A stretch of 52,636 bases of DNA from Candidatus Hungatella pullicola (GCA_019114305.1 DXFU01000021.1:1-52636); one strand, 5' to 3'. Shown: positions 15,632-23,916, numbered from the stretch's first letter. Translations and numbers: made by a program. Notes: generated by a model not told the origin, from the letters alone.

Positions 15632-15718
15632 TGAACCTTTTTCCAGAAAAGGTTTATTAAAGTTCGCCTTTTTGTAGAAACAGAATAAAAGGAGCGAATA
15701 TTTCGGCTTAAAAATAGC

Positions 15719-15766
15719 AAAAAGATGCTGCCGCATCTATGATTTTCTAATCATTGATGCGACAGC
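15719..15766 (-). terminator. Terminator of the 15788-16904 flavodoxin pair
   Basis: An 18-bp stem with two mismatches (15766-15749 with 15744-15727) is followed on the minus strand by TTTTT. It lies 20 bases after the stop codon at 15788. Confidence 0.8.
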
Positions 15767-15787
15767 TCCATAAGGTTATGCCGCTAT

Positions 15788-16339
15788 TTACTGAATAGAT
15801 TTTCCAAGTTCATACGCCTGCTGGATTTCAGGTTTATCTTTAATATCCCCCACGCTCATATTCCCACCGGCAAGAACATGGCCGAGATTTTTCCAGCGCA
15901 AATGTTCCATCAGATGGTCATAATAGGTAAGTACGTCCTCAAATCCATAACCTTCTGCGGCCATCAGCAGAGCTGAGGCCCTGTCATGTCCTCTGAGAAG
16001 GTTGCCATCGCCTTCCTCTAAAGCAAATAAACGGTCAATAGCGGTTCTGATCTGGCCACTCATATTCCAGTAGTAGAGCGGAGTTGCCAGCACCACCACA
16101 TCACAATCTTTTACTGCCGGATAAATCTGAGCCATATCATCCGTTTGTACACACGGACACTCTTTACGGCTGTGCCCACCAAAGCAGCCTTTACAGCCGT
16201 GGATTTCCATACTGTCAAGAAAGAACTCTGTCACAGTATTCCCGGCACTTTCCGCACCTTCGGTAAATGCTTTTACAAGCATGGATGTATTGCCTTTCTT
16301 TCGGGGGCTTCCATTCAGTACCACAATTTTTTTACTCAT
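15788..16339 (-). CDS. Flavodoxin-fold NAD(P)H-dependent FMN reductase
   Basis: 183 residues from the ATG at 16339 (GGAGTGG upstream); the longer frame has no site. The FMN phosphate loop is GSPRKKGNTS (about 9-18); CKGCFGGHSRKECPC carries the Cys cluster typical of this reductase/iron-sulfur flavoprotein group; ATPLYYWNMSGQIRTAIDR is the flavin-binding strand and helix. Likely a cytosolic electron-transfer or quinone/nitro reductase. It is a paralogue of the next gene, 19 bases away, in one unit divergent from an HxlR regulator. Confidence 0.8.
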   Translation of the reverse strand: MSKKIVVLNGSPRKKGNTSMLVKAFTEGAESAGNTVTEFFLDSMEIHGCKGCFGGHSRKECPCVQTDDMAQIYPAVKDCDVVVLATPLYYWNMSGQIRTAIDRLFALEEGDGNLLRGHDRASALLMAAEGYGFEDVLTYYDHLMEHLRWKNLGHVLAGGNMSVGDIKDKPEIQQAYELGKSIQ

Positions 16340-16358
16340 ATCTGCCACTCCATTTCTT

Positions 16359-16904
16359 TCAAATTTTTTCTGCCAGAGCAGCCGCCTGCTGGCAGCCGTC
16401 TGTTTTCTCAATATCACCTGTATTCAGAACGCCGGGAATCAGAACCTCTCCTGCCATATGCCATTTCATAAGCGCTGCAGAACGCTCCACGGGAATCCGC
16501 ACACCGTCCAGAACAGACATATCATCTTCTTCACAGCAGGCAATCAGCATACATTCCTTTCCCGCAATGTCTTTTCCGGCAACACAGAATGAATACAGTT
16601 TATCAATCACTGCCTTAATCTGCGCCGGGATCGAATACCAATATACCGGCATGGAAAAGACGACCACATCAGCGACCAGCACAGCAGGGGCAATCAGATT
16701 AAAGTCATCATCAAAGGAACATGCCTTGCCTGTCTTGTAGCAGGTTTCACAGGCCTGGCAGCCGCCCACTTTCATTTTAGCGGCGTCAAACCTCGTAACA
16801 CTATGGCCTTTTCCCTCCGCTGCTTTGATAAAAGCGTCCATCATGGCAAGACTGTTGCCGTTTTTTCTGGGACTTCCGGTAATTACAACGATTTTTTTAC
16901 TCAT
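16359..16904 (-). CDS. Flavodoxin-fold NAD(P)H-dependent FMN reductase (paralogue)
   Basis: 181 residues from the ATG at 16904, preceded by AAAGGAGG. GSPRKNGNS binds the FMN phosphate; CQACETCYKTGKAC is a Cys cluster (about 48-61); SMPVYWYSIPAQIKAVIDK is the flavin contact region. It is the first gene of a two-gene unit and shares its upstream region with the divergent HxlR regulator at 17066, which probably controls it in response to quinones, aldehydes or similar electrophiles (family-based inference). Confidence 0.82.
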   Translation of the reverse strand: MSKKIVVITGSPRKNGNSLAMMDAFIKAAEGKGHSVTRFDAAKMKVGGCQACETCYKTGKACSFDDDFNLIAPAVLVADVVVFSMPVYWYSIPAQIKAVIDKLYSFCVAGKDIAGKECMLIACCEEDDMSVLDGVRIPVERSAALMKWHMAGEVLIPGVLNTGDIEKTDGCQQAAALAEKI

Positions 16905-16947
16905 TAGATTCTGCCTCCTTTGATATTTCATGGTTGCTTAAACAAAA

Positions 16948-16976
16948 TTGACTTTTTCAGGTACTGACATTATAAT
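16948..16976 (+). promoter_or_regulatory. Promoter of the HxlR gene
   Basis: TTGACT (16948-16953) and TATAAT (16971-16976) are 17 bases apart on the plus strand. The -10 box reads TATAAT on the minus strand as well, so the same stretch may serve the divergent FMN reductase unit. Confidence 0.65.
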
Positions 16977-17005
16977 CATAGCAAGAATGAAACAGAAAAC
17001 AAGTA

Positions 17006-17048
17006 CGCACATTAAAGTGCGATACTTACAATCAAGTTAAATACTTAC
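17006..17048. promoter_or_regulatory. Candidate HxlR operator: dyad plus direct repeats
   Basis: An inverted repeat CGCAC-6-GTGCG (17006-17021) is followed by the 8-base direct repeat ATACTTAC at 17022-17029 and 17041-17048, 19 bases apart. The set lies in the leader between the promoter and the regulator start, where an autoregulatory site is expected. Confidence 0.5.
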
Positions 17049-17065
17049 CTAAAGGAGAGTGTAAA

Positions 17066-17398
17066 ATGAGCAAAAGATGTATAGCAAACGAATGCCTTAG
17101 TTCAACTGGATTCAGTTACACGCTGTCATTGATTAACGGGAAATACAAAATGACGATATTATATACCTTAATGGAGTTCGGGGTAGTCCGATTCAATGAA
17201 ATGAAAAAGTATATCGGTGAAATCTCTTACAAGACTTTAAGTTCCACACTGAAAGAGCTGGAAGCCGACCAGCTTGTTCATCGAGAAGAATACCCGCAGA
17301 TTCCGCCCAAAGTAGAGTATAGTTTGACTGAGCGAGGCAAATCTTTAATTCCTATTTTGGATGGCATGTGTGAATGGGGAGACCAAAACAGGTTATAG
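17066..17398 (+). CDS. HxlR/YodB-type winged-helix regulator
   Basis: 110 residues with Cys at 5 and 10, then SLINGKYKMTILYTLMEFG, RFNEMKKYIGEISYKTLSST and LVHREEYPQIPPKVEYSLTE, the standard HxlR winged helix. The N-terminal Cys is the thiol sensor in YodB/HypR-like members; sensing of quinones or aldehydes is inferred. AAAGGAGAG precedes the ATG. Divergent from two FMN reductases, its probable targets. Confidence 0.88.
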   Translation: MSKRCIANECLSSTGFSYTLSLINGKYKMTILYTLMEFGVVRFNEMKKYIGEISYKTLSSTLKELEADQLVHREEYPQIPPKVEYSLTERGKSLIPILDGMCEWGDQNRL

Positions 17399-17409
17399 AT
17401 TTTACTTGC

Positions 17410-17432
17410 TTTCCCTTTCTTCAAAAGGGAAA
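17410..17432 (+). terminator. Hairpin after the HxlR gene
   Basis: TTTCCCTTT (17410-17418) and AAAGGGAAA (17424-17432) form a 9-bp stem with a 5-base loop, 12 bases after the stop. No T-run follows, so termination is likely but weak. Confidence 0.45.
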
Positions 17433-17451
17433 CGGTACCATAGGCTTATGT

Positions 17452-17613
17452 ATAACTAATATAGTTTTTTGATGAATACTGCTATCCCCTGTCGCTGTGA
17501 AACAGCGGTTTTACATCCGGGTGTTCCTGACGGGCTATATCAAAGATTTCAAAAACGATGACGTTATTATCTGAACTTCCATCAGCATAAAATTCCCGGT
17601 TAACATAGATATT
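17452..17613 (-). pseudogene. IS3-family transposase fragment
   Basis: The minus-strand frame reads NIYVNREFYADGSSDNNVIV, then FEIFDIARQEHPDVKPLFHS, DRG, a stop and QYSS. The 'PLFHSDRG-QYTS' block is the second catalytic Asp region of an IS3-family orfB. About 50 codons remain, with a stop inside the most conserved motif. This is the third IS3-type relic within 4 kb. Confidence 0.6.
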
Positions 17614-17707
17614 AAGAGGGGATTTTTAAACGCATTATCCTTTTTATTCGCAAATGAATATTAGTCTTACAAATCAGGCAATGATTTCCTATTTTGTGAT
17701 GAACCTC

Positions 17708-18247
17708 TCAATCTTTTAGTCCTTTCCCCAACGGATATGCCATTACCAGATAGTTGGAGTGCTGTGTCATAGATGGAGTTCCACAGCCTTTTCCCAAAAT
17801 CATTCCCTGATCACGAAAATTGAGGTAACGCACCAACGTATGATAATGGGATTCCAGTGCCTCAAACGTCCAGTCGTCACTGTTCCATGCCACAGCGAGC
17901 AAGGCAGAATGCATATGCTTTCTTTGAATACTTCCATTAAAGGAGCAGAAACGATCGATTAAGGCCTTCAACTGAGCCGACATTCCATAGTAATAGAGAG
18001 GTGTAGCAAAAACCAGCATGTCTGCTTCTAAAATCATGGGGCGGATTGTTTCCATTTCGTCCTTTTGGGCACAGGGGCCCTCATATCCACAGTGGACACA
18101 GCCGGTACAAGGATGTATCTTTGCATGTGCCGCATCGATAATCTGAATGCTGTTACCAGCTTCCTTTGCACCATTGGCAAAGGATTCTATAAGCAAATGT
18201 GTTGAGCCCTTTCGGTTTGGGCTTCCCTCCAATACGACGATTTTCAT
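17708..18247 (-). CDS. Flavodoxin-fold FMN reductase with Cys cluster
   Basis: 179 residues. GSPNRKGSTH is the FMN phosphate loop (about 8-17); CTGCVHCGYEGPCAQKDEM (about 48-66) is the Cys cluster of iron-sulfur flavoprotein-like reductases; ATPLYYYGMSAQLKALIDR contacts the flavin. It follows the tetR gene by 18 bases on the same strand, so it is the probable target of that regulator. The substrate is unknown. Confidence 0.8.
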   Translation of the reverse strand: MKIVVLEGSPNRKGSTHLLIESFANGAKEAGNSIQIIDAAHAKIHPCTGCVHCGYEGPCAQKDEMETIRPMILEADMLVFATPLYYYGMSAQLKALIDRFCSFNGSIQRKHMHSALLAVAWNSDDWTFEALESHYHTLVRYLNFRDQGMILGKGCGTPSMTQHSNYLVMAYPLGKGLKD

Positions 18248-18265
18248 CTTACACCTCCATAAATT

Positions 18266-18895
18266 TTACTCAAACCCTTGGAGCAATTTTACTACCATGG
18301 ACTTGGTGATCTCGTAGATGGACAGAAAAACATAATTAGTATGTGACTTTTCCAACGCTTCCCTTTGCTTCTCTGTTACTACAGTATAAGGGTATATCCC
18401 AAACATAAACGGGAAAAAGGCGAAAATAAATCCCTGCATGTCGCTGGCTGTCATGTGAGGAAAAAATTTTTCCAGGCAGCAGGTTACAGCCCGCATGGAG
18501 TTCCCATATGCAGTTTTGAAAGCGATTAAATTTTCCATCCGGCTATTCGCTTCCATATCGTAATGATTCATGGACATGAGCTTCAGCAGCCGGCTGCGCC
18601 GCTCCAAAGAATGAGCCAATTCATCTGCGAACTGGTCAGCCGACATCTGCTGATATTCTTTTTGTATCACAATCAAATCATCAATCCATGCCTCATATTC
18701 CCTCTGAAGAAGGGCAAGGAAAATCTCTTCTTTCGTATGAAAGTAATAATAAATCAGTGTACGGGTAAAAGATGTTTTTGCTCCAATATCCTTAAGGGTC
18801 ACATCTTTGAAGTTCTTTGTCTCATAAAGTTCCGCGCAGGCATTAATAATTTCATCTTTCCTGGCTCGGGTCAACTCCTCTGATCCTTTTGGCAT
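18266..18895 (-). CDS. TetR-family repressor
   Basis: 209 residues from the ATG at 18895 (GAGAGGAG upstream). N-terminal helix-turn-helix (about 8-55: RKDEIINACAELYETKNFKD, TLKDIGAKTSFTRTLIYYYF), then a helical ligand domain with a hydrophobic end. It leads a two-gene unit with an FMN reductase and probably represses it through the palindrome in the promoter. Confidence 0.88.
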   Translation of the reverse strand: MPKGSEELTRARKDEIINACAELYETKNFKDVTLKDIGAKTSFTRTLIYYYFHTKEEIFLALLQREYEAWIDDLIVIQKEYQQMSADQFADELAHSLERRSRLLKLMSMNHYDMEANSRMENLIAFKTAYGNSMRAVTCCLEKFFPHMTASDMQGFIFAFFPFMFGIYPYTVVTEKQREALEKSHTNYVFLSIYEITKSMVVKLLQGFE

Positions 18896-18963
18896 AGCTG
18901 GCACTCCTCTCACAAAACAATATCAGAAGCTGTCATACAACGCAGTTTCCGTTCATCACAATT

Positions 18964-18992
18964 ATTATACCTATTTCTTGACATTGTGTCAA
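18964..18992 (-). promoter_or_regulatory. Consensus promoter with operator for the tetR unit
   Basis: On the minus strand TTGACA (18992-18987), a 17-base spacer and TATAAT (18969-18964) form a perfect sigma-A promoter. The palindrome TTGACA-3-TGTCAA (18978-18992) overlaps the -35 box and is a likely TetR site. Confidence 0.75.
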
Positions 18993-19036
18993 ATATGAGA
19001 ACCTTTTCCAAATTTCCATGCGGTCAAAAAAAGTTG

Positions 19037-19222
19037 TCATTTCACTTCGCTGAGAAGCTGTCCCCCGATTCCCACGTTTTCCGGATCATTTTCTCAAATG
19101 AACACATAAAAATCTGTCTCCGCAATTCCCGTTACGCGGGCAGCGGTTTTAGTAAATTCCCTGGCCAGCATTAGTTTCTGTTCCTTGTTAAGCTTTGCGC
19201 TTTCCATTGTAATAACCGGCAT
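19037..19222 (-). pseudogene. Tautomerase-like gene with an internal stop
   Basis: 61 codons starting MPVITMESAKLNKEQKLMLA at 19222, after AGGAAG. The N-terminal MPVI (catalytic Pro1) and the AETDFYVFI and ENDPENVGIGG blocks match small 4-oxalocrotonate-tautomerase-type proteins. A TGA at 19094-19096 between FYVFI and ENDPEN breaks an otherwise intact frame, which looks like a single recent mutation. It follows the ADH gene's 3' end on the same strand and might have been part of that unit. Confidence 0.65.
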
Positions 19223-19325
19223 AATGGTTCTTCCTACTATTTAGAAATATAAAGTGAGAAACGGCATAGGTCAGCCGTCTCTCACCGTTACTCACTTTCC
19301 TTCATTATTATCTTAAATCAGCAGA

Positions 19326-20483
19326 TTACCTGCACATCCTCAGAATTTCGACAACATCTTTTTCGCTCAGCGGAACATAAGCTCCGTCAAGATGCCCCAC
19401 TACAACGGCTTTTTCAGCCATCTCTTCAAACTTGGAGTCATCAATCCCAAATTCGTCTAGAGTCATGGGCATACCAATGGAACGGAAAAATTCCTCCGTC
19501 GCATTGATTCCGGCATTTGCCACAGCAAATTTATCATCCGAAGGAGTCACACCCCAGACGTTGACCGCATAGGTGTAAAACTTATCTACGGTCTTATCAG
19601 AAAGGACATACCGCATCCACTTGGGAGTCAACATCGCAAGGCCCGCGCCATGAGTAATGTCATAGTGAGCACTGAGCTCATGCTCAATATAGTGGCAGCT
19701 CCACATGAAGTTCTTCCCGGTGGTCACCAGGCCGTTCAACGCAAGAGAACTGGTCCACATCAGCTGTGCCCTGGCCTCGTAATTATCCGGTTTCTTCAGC
19801 GCAATGGGTGCATATTTGATGACGGTCCGCAGCAGCCCCTCGCTGATGGCATCAGGGACAAAGGCCTCTTCCTGGTCAAAATAACTCTCCAAAATGTGGG
19901 ACATCATATCCACTGCACCGGCAGCAGTCTGATAAGCAGGAACGGAAAATGTATTTTCCGGATTAAGGACCGACACCCTTGGGAGAAGAAGGGGATGTCC
20001 CATCAGCAGTTTTTCCTTCGTCTCTTCATTGGAGATCACGGCGGCACAGTCCATCTCGCTTCCGGTGGCGGCAATCGTCAGTACAACCGCCAGGGGAAGG
20101 GCACTCTCAATTGAGGCTTTCCCAGTCACAAGATCCCAAGCGTCCCCATCATAATATGCACCGGCCGCCATAGCTTTGGAACAGTCGATAGTACTGCCTC
20201 CGCCTACAGCCAGAATCAGATCAATGCCTTCCTTTTTGCAGATTTCCACGCCACGATTGACGGTACTTACTCTGGGATTTGGTTCGATTCCACCCAATTC
20301 AAAAATTTCAAAATCCTTCAGCAGTTCCTTCAGCTTGTCATACAGACCGCTTCGTTTGATGCTGCCTCCGCCGTAGGTCATCAGAATTTTCTTTCCAAGA
20401 CCTTTCAGCTTATCAGGGAGATTGCTCTCCTGGTTTCTCCCAAACAAAACATCCGTAGGAACATGAAATTCAAAATTCTTCAT
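19326..20483 (-). CDS. Iron-containing alcohol dehydrogenase (butanol-dehydrogenase type)
   Basis: 385 residues, the usual length for NAD(P)H-dependent BDH/YqhD. AVGGGSTIDCSKAMAAG (about 91-107) binds the cofactor; the metal site is formed by AVDMMSHILE and HYIEHELSAHYDITHGAGL. It reduces aldehydes to alcohols in the cytosol. The gene follows a flavodoxin gene (20512) by 28 bases. Together with the nearby FMN reductases it suggests an aldehyde/quinone detoxification set; the exact substrate is not visible. Confidence 0.9.
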   Translation of the reverse strand: MKNFEFHVPTDVLFGRNQESNLPDKLKGLGKKILMTYGGGSIKRSGLYDKLKELLKDFEIFELGGIEPNPRVSTVNRGVEICKKEGIDLILAVGGGSTIDCSKAMAAGAYYDGDAWDLVTGKASIESALPLAVVLTIAATGSEMDCAAVISNEETKEKLLMGHPLLLPRVSVLNPENTFSVPAYQTAAGAVDMMSHILESYFDQEEAFVPDAISEGLLRTVIKYAPIALKKPDNYEARAQLMWTSSLALNGLVTTGKNFMWSCHYIEHELSAHYDITHGAGLAMLTPKWMRYVLSDKTVDKFYTYAVNVWGVTPSDDKFAVANAGINATEEFFRSIGMPMTLDEFGIDDSKFEEMAEKAVVVGHLDGAYVPLSEKDVVEILRMCR

Positions 20484-20511
20484 CTTGCTTACCTCAATAT
20501 ATTTTTATTAT

Positions 20512-20979
20512 TTAATTAAACAGGTTCTTTGCCCAGGCTGCTATATCCACATGATTGAGCAGTTTACCGGGCTTCCATGAAGCAGACGGACAGTGGTTCT
20601 TCAAACTCTGCGCTGCTTTTTCAATGCCGCTGCCGCCGGAGGTGGCGAAGGGAACCATTGTTTTCCCAGAAAAATCATTGTTTTCCAGGAAAGTATCCAC
20701 GATGCGCGGCTCCACATACCACCAGATGGGGAATCCAACCAGAATGGTATCATACTGTGCCATATTTGCCATCGGTTCTGCAATAGCAGGACGGCTGGCC
20801 GGATCGTTCATTTCAATGGAACTGCGGCTTCTCTGATTCATCCAGTTCAGATCCGCCGAATTATAGGGCGTTTCCGGGCGAATCTCATAGAGATCTGCTC
20901 CTATTGATTTGGCAATGGTTTCTGCCGCCTGAGCAGTTACGTCACTTGCTGAAAAATAGGCAACTAATGTCTTATGCAT
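20512..20979 (-). CDS. Flavodoxin
   Basis: 155 residues. LVAYFSASDVTAQAAETIA (about 5-23) is the FMN phosphate loop, FPIWWYVEPRIVDTFLE holds aromatic residues that stack on the flavin, and VPFATSGGSGI is the third flavin loop. This is the Flavodoxin_4 type often found beside alcohol dehydrogenases and tautomerases. It probably transfers electrons to or protects against reactive carbonyls; cytosolic. Confidence 0.85.
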   Translation of the reverse strand: MHKTLVAYFSASDVTAQAAETIAKSIGADLYEIRPETPYNSADLNWMNQRSRSSIEMNDPASRPAIAEPMANMAQYDTILVGFPIWWYVEPRIVDTFLENNDFSGKTMVPFATSGGSGIEKAAQSLKNHCPSASWKPGKLLNHVDIAAWAKNLFN

Positions 20980-20995
20980 CTGTATTACCTCACAA

Positions 20996-21133
20996 TCAAA
21001 GTTTTAATCCCGCTGCCAAGCCTTCTTCAATCGCCTTGTTTGATGGGCCGGCATAACTGATATCCCCTACTACATAAACTTCACCAGCATATCGCCGCGA
21101 AAGTTCTTCCAGGAGATTACTACCAATACCTTT
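20996..21133 (-). pseudogene. C-terminal fragment of an FAD-dependent oxidoreductase
   Basis: 45 codons without a start reading GSNLLEELSRRYAGEVYVVG, DISYAGPSNKAIEEGLAAG and a stop. A 'VVGD' strand followed by A-EEG--AG is the last FAD-contact segment of old-yellow-enzyme-type NADH:flavin oxidoreductases. The rest of the gene is missing; it starts immediately after the flavin reductase stop. Confidence 0.55.
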
Positions 21134-21793
21134 TCAGGCTTCCTCCGGGTTCTTTTTGAAAGACAAACATTTACCAATTACATCGCCAGTTTTAAGATAT
21201 TCATATGTAGGGAACTCAAACAGTACTGGCTTGAGGGTATGATAGTTAATCTTCCCAGCCTCATTCAGATGTTCCTCTTCCACATATGTGTTGTCGATAG
21301 AGCAGATGAAACTCTCAAAGCCTTGGGTATTGTAAACATCCGCCACGGAACACTCCATAGTCAGCGGAGCTTTATGGATGATCGGTGTACCCGCCTCGCC
21401 CAGCTCATACGCAAACACTTCTGATTTATCCACCTTAGTGCCGCTGACTGAACCTACATAATCGGCTTCTGAGAGTATTCCTTCATCTACGATATTGACA
21501 GACAGTTTACCGCTCTTCTTGATAAACTGGTTAATATAGTGAGCAGAGGCCAGACTGACCAGGATTTTGTCATGACCGATAATACCCACATGCCCTACCA
21601 ATGTCCAGGTGGGCTTATCACCATTCATCGCACCTACTACAACAGTGGGAGCAGGATACAGAGCCAAAGCAGAACCAATATTTTTTTTCATAAAAGTAAC
21701 CTTCCTTTCCTCACATCCTGTCAGCAACACTGTAATGCTAAATAATAAAAAAGAGCTGAGTATCCAGCGCTTTCCAAAATAGCTATGATTCAT
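21134..21793 (-). CDS. Flavin reductase-like protein, possibly a lipoprotein
   Basis: 219 residues from the ATG at 21793 (AAAGGAG upstream). Residues 1-27 are a lipoprotein signal with the box LLTGC; the rest (about 35-215) is a flavoredoxin/FMN-binding split barrel (ALYPAPTVVVGA, SLASAHYINQFI, SVNIVDEG). A second ATG at 21691 has an even better AAAGGAAGG site and would give a normal cytosolic enzyme of 185 residues. Either the gene has two starts or an N-terminal signal was added. Divergent from a LysR gene. Confidence 0.75.
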   Translation of the reverse strand: MNHSYFGKRWILSSFLLFSITVLLTGCEERKVTFMKKNIGSALALYPAPTVVVGAMNGDKPTWTLVGHVGIIGHDKILVSLASAHYINQFIKKSGKLSVNIVDEGILSEADYVGSVSGTKVDKSEVFAYELGEAGTPIIHKAPLTMECSVADVYNTQGFESFICSIDNTYVEEEHLNEAGKINYHTLKPVLFEFPTYEYLKTGDVIGKCLSFKKNPEEA

Positions 21794-21878
21794 ATTGAAA
21801 AACTCCTTTGAAAATTCATTTTACTTTTTAAGTATATTAAATCCGCAATTATATATCAAATATTGATTATTTATCCTA

Positions 21879-21901
21879 TTCCATAATTGACTTTTATGGA
21901 A
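21879..21901. promoter_or_regulatory. Inverted repeat, likely LysR site
   Basis: TTCCATAA (21879-21886) and TTATGGAA (21894-21901) are perfect mirror arms 7 bases apart in the 178-bp gap between the divergent flavin reductase and lysR genes, the usual position of a LysR-type binding site. Confidence 0.55.
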
Positions 21902-21971
21902 TCAACAAATATACTGATACTATATTTCCCATATCAAGTCCCATACTAAGTCACAAAGGAGAGCAATCAAA

Positions 21972-22865
21972 ATGGAACTGCGTGTATTAGAATATTTTTT
22001 AACTGTAGCAAGAGAACAAAGCATCACTGCCGCTGCAGAGTCCTTGCACATTTCTCAGCCTGCTCTTTCTACACAATTAAAAGCTATGGAAACAGAGTTA
22101 GGAAGACCGCTTTTGATCCGTGGAGTAAAAGGATCTCGCAAAGTTATTTTGACAGAGGAAGGAATGATCCTGCGTAAACGGGCTGAGGAAATCCTCTCGC
22201 TTGTTAAGCGTACAGAAAATGAGATCACTCAGTCTGATGAAACGATCGCCGGCAACGTATTTATTGGAACAGGCGAAACAGAAGTAGTGCGCTTATTTGC
22301 CAAAGTCGCCAAAAAATTACAAAAAAAATATCCAGATATCCAATATCATATCTCCAGCGGTAATGCAGAACATGTATTGGAATATCTGGATAAAGGTCTC
22401 ATTGATTTTGGACTGCTTTTTACAGAAATCGATTCACATAAATATGAAGCAATTCCGGTTCCTATCAAAGACACTTGGGGCGTCCTAATGCGCAGGGATT
22501 CCCCTTTAGCTGAAAAAGAAGCAATCTGTCCGGAGGATCTGTGGGATAAACCGCTGATCGTTTCTCATCAAAAGGGGGAAAACCATTATCTTGGGCGTTG
22601 GCTCCAGCGAGAAGAGTCAGAGTTGCATATTGTTGCTACCTATAATCTGCTTTTTAACGCATCTCTATTAGTGGATGAGGGTCTCGGATACGCTCTTTGC
22701 TACGATAAGCTCATTAACACCCAAGGCAGCAATTTATGTTTCCGGCCTCTCTCCCCTCAGCTGGAGGCTCCGGGGTTCATTGTTTGGAAAAAATATCAGA
22801 TGTTTTCCAAAGCGGCAAATATTTTTCTTCAAAGCCTAAAGGAATTGCTGGAAAATGAAGAATAG
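21972..22865 (+). CDS. LysR-family regulator
   Basis: 297 residues: N-terminal winged helix (MELRVLEYFLTVAREQSITA, LHISQPALSTQLKAMETELG) and a two-lobed substrate-binding domain (about 90-295). AAAGGAGAG precedes the ATG. The divergent flavin reductase is its likely target; the inducer is unknown. The same frame stays open after the stop with protein-like text (22866-22977). Confidence 0.9.
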   Translation: MELRVLEYFLTVAREQSITAAAESLHISQPALSTQLKAMETELGRPLLIRGVKGSRKVILTEEGMILRKRAEEILSLVKRTENEITQSDETIAGNVFIGTGETEVVRLFAKVAKKLQKKYPDIQYHISSGNAEHVLEYLDKGLIDFGLLFTEIDSHKYEAIPVPIKDTWGVLMRRDSPLAEKEAICPEDLWDKPLIVSHQKGENHYLGRWLQREESELHIVATYNLLFNASLLVDEGLGYALCYDKLINTQGSNLCFRPLSPQLEAPGFIVWKKYQMFSKAANIFLQSLKELLENEE

Positions 22866-22977
22866 CTCTTTCCATCTCATGCTCGGTTAGTTCAAAATCA
22901 AACAATTCAAGATTTTATCAATGGCAGCGTAACGAATGACGGTCTTGCAAAAGTCGTTGGAAAACACCCTCTCCCCA
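22866..22977 (+). other. Gap between lysR and the GrpB fusion; possible gene debris
   Basis: After the lysR TAG the plus frame reads RLVQNQTIQDFINGSVTNDG and LAKVVGKHPLPIILFQI, which is protein-like but has no start and no family I can name. It could be the remnant of a small downstream gene or chance. Confidence 0.25.
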
Positions 22978-23895
22978 TTATTTTGTTTCAAATTGCTCTG
23001 TACTCCACCAATCGGGGATTAGCGATTTTAGCCGTATCACTTTTTGGGTCTCGTAGTCACATAAAACTTCTATTTGCCCTGCCGCTTTATCCAACTGCAT
23101 CATAAATTCCCGGCAGGCTCCGCATGGCATACCCGCTTTTCCATCCGGCATGACAGCGACTATTTTTAAAATTCGACTTTCCCCGTTTGTGATCATATTG
23201 GCAATGGCATTTCTTTCCGCACACATACCCAAAGAACAAGCCGTGTCGATGCAGACACCGACATAAATATTCCCCTTCTCCGTAAGAAGTGCGGCAGATA
23301 CGGCTCCGGCTTCAATCAGCGGAGAAAATTCCCTTGTATACTGCACTTTCCTTGCGGCAATATACAATTTGTCCCATGTCCCATCGTATTGGGAAAGCGC
23401 ATGCTGTTCCATCTCACGCATAAAATTTTCTTTCCCGTCACAATATCCATCTATATCATAAGGAAATTTCTCTGCAAGAGCTTTTTTGATTTTTGCGTAT
23501 TCGTCCCGCTCTTTTTCATGGGTAAGCATATAGCTCCGGAATGCAAGGTGACGCCCGATATTATTCCAGTCGTCTGCTTGGAAGATATGAATTTGATGAG
23601 TACGCTCATCCCCTCCTTTGCGAAGATAGCGTCTTCCTGTTATTCCAAACTCACCGAGATAGTCATAACCTATTTCCGAAAACTTCTCTGCAACAGCATC
23701 TGCTTTTTCAAGGCTCTTGACTACCACCATAATGTCAATGATCGGCTTAGCCGCCAATCCAGGTACTGATGTACTTCCCATATGATAGATGGAAATACAA
23801 TTCTCTTTCAATATTTCAGCAATGCGTTTCCTTTCTTCCGCATATCGCAACGGCCACTTCGGGTCATAATCTACAACGGTTATGTGCTGGGGCAT
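22978..23895 (-). CDS. GrpB (UPF0157) - cytidine deaminase-like fusion
   Basis: 305 residues from the ATG at 23895 (GAGGTGG upstream). Residues about 1-170 are a GrpB nucleotidyltransferase-like domain (YDPKWPLRYAEE, HMGSTSVPGLAAKPIIDIMV, RRYLRKGG, HLAFRSYMLTH). Residues about 175-300 form a cytidine-deaminase fold with the zinc motifs CAERNA (225-230) and PCGACR (257-262), close to the blasticidin-S/cytidine deaminase type. The two halves may act on one nucleotide or nucleoside-like substrate, for example an antibiotic; that is inference. Downstream of a marR gene. Confidence 0.85.
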   Translation of the reverse strand: MPQHITVVDYDPKWPLRYAEERKRIAEILKENCISIYHMGSTSVPGLAAKPIIDIMVVVKSLEKADAVAEKFSEIGYDYLGEFGITGRRYLRKGGDERTHQIHIFQADDWNNIGRHLAFRSYMLTHEKERDEYAKIKKALAEKFPYDIDGYCDGKENFMREMEQHALSQYDGTWDKLYIAARKVQYTREFSPLIEAGAVSAALLTEKGNIYVGVCIDTACSLGMCAERNAIANMITNGESRILKIVAVMPDGKAGMPCGACREFMMQLDKAAGQIEVLCDYETQKVIRLKSLIPDWWSTEQFETK

Positions 23896-23916
23896 TCTAT
23901 ATTCCACCTCTCTTTT

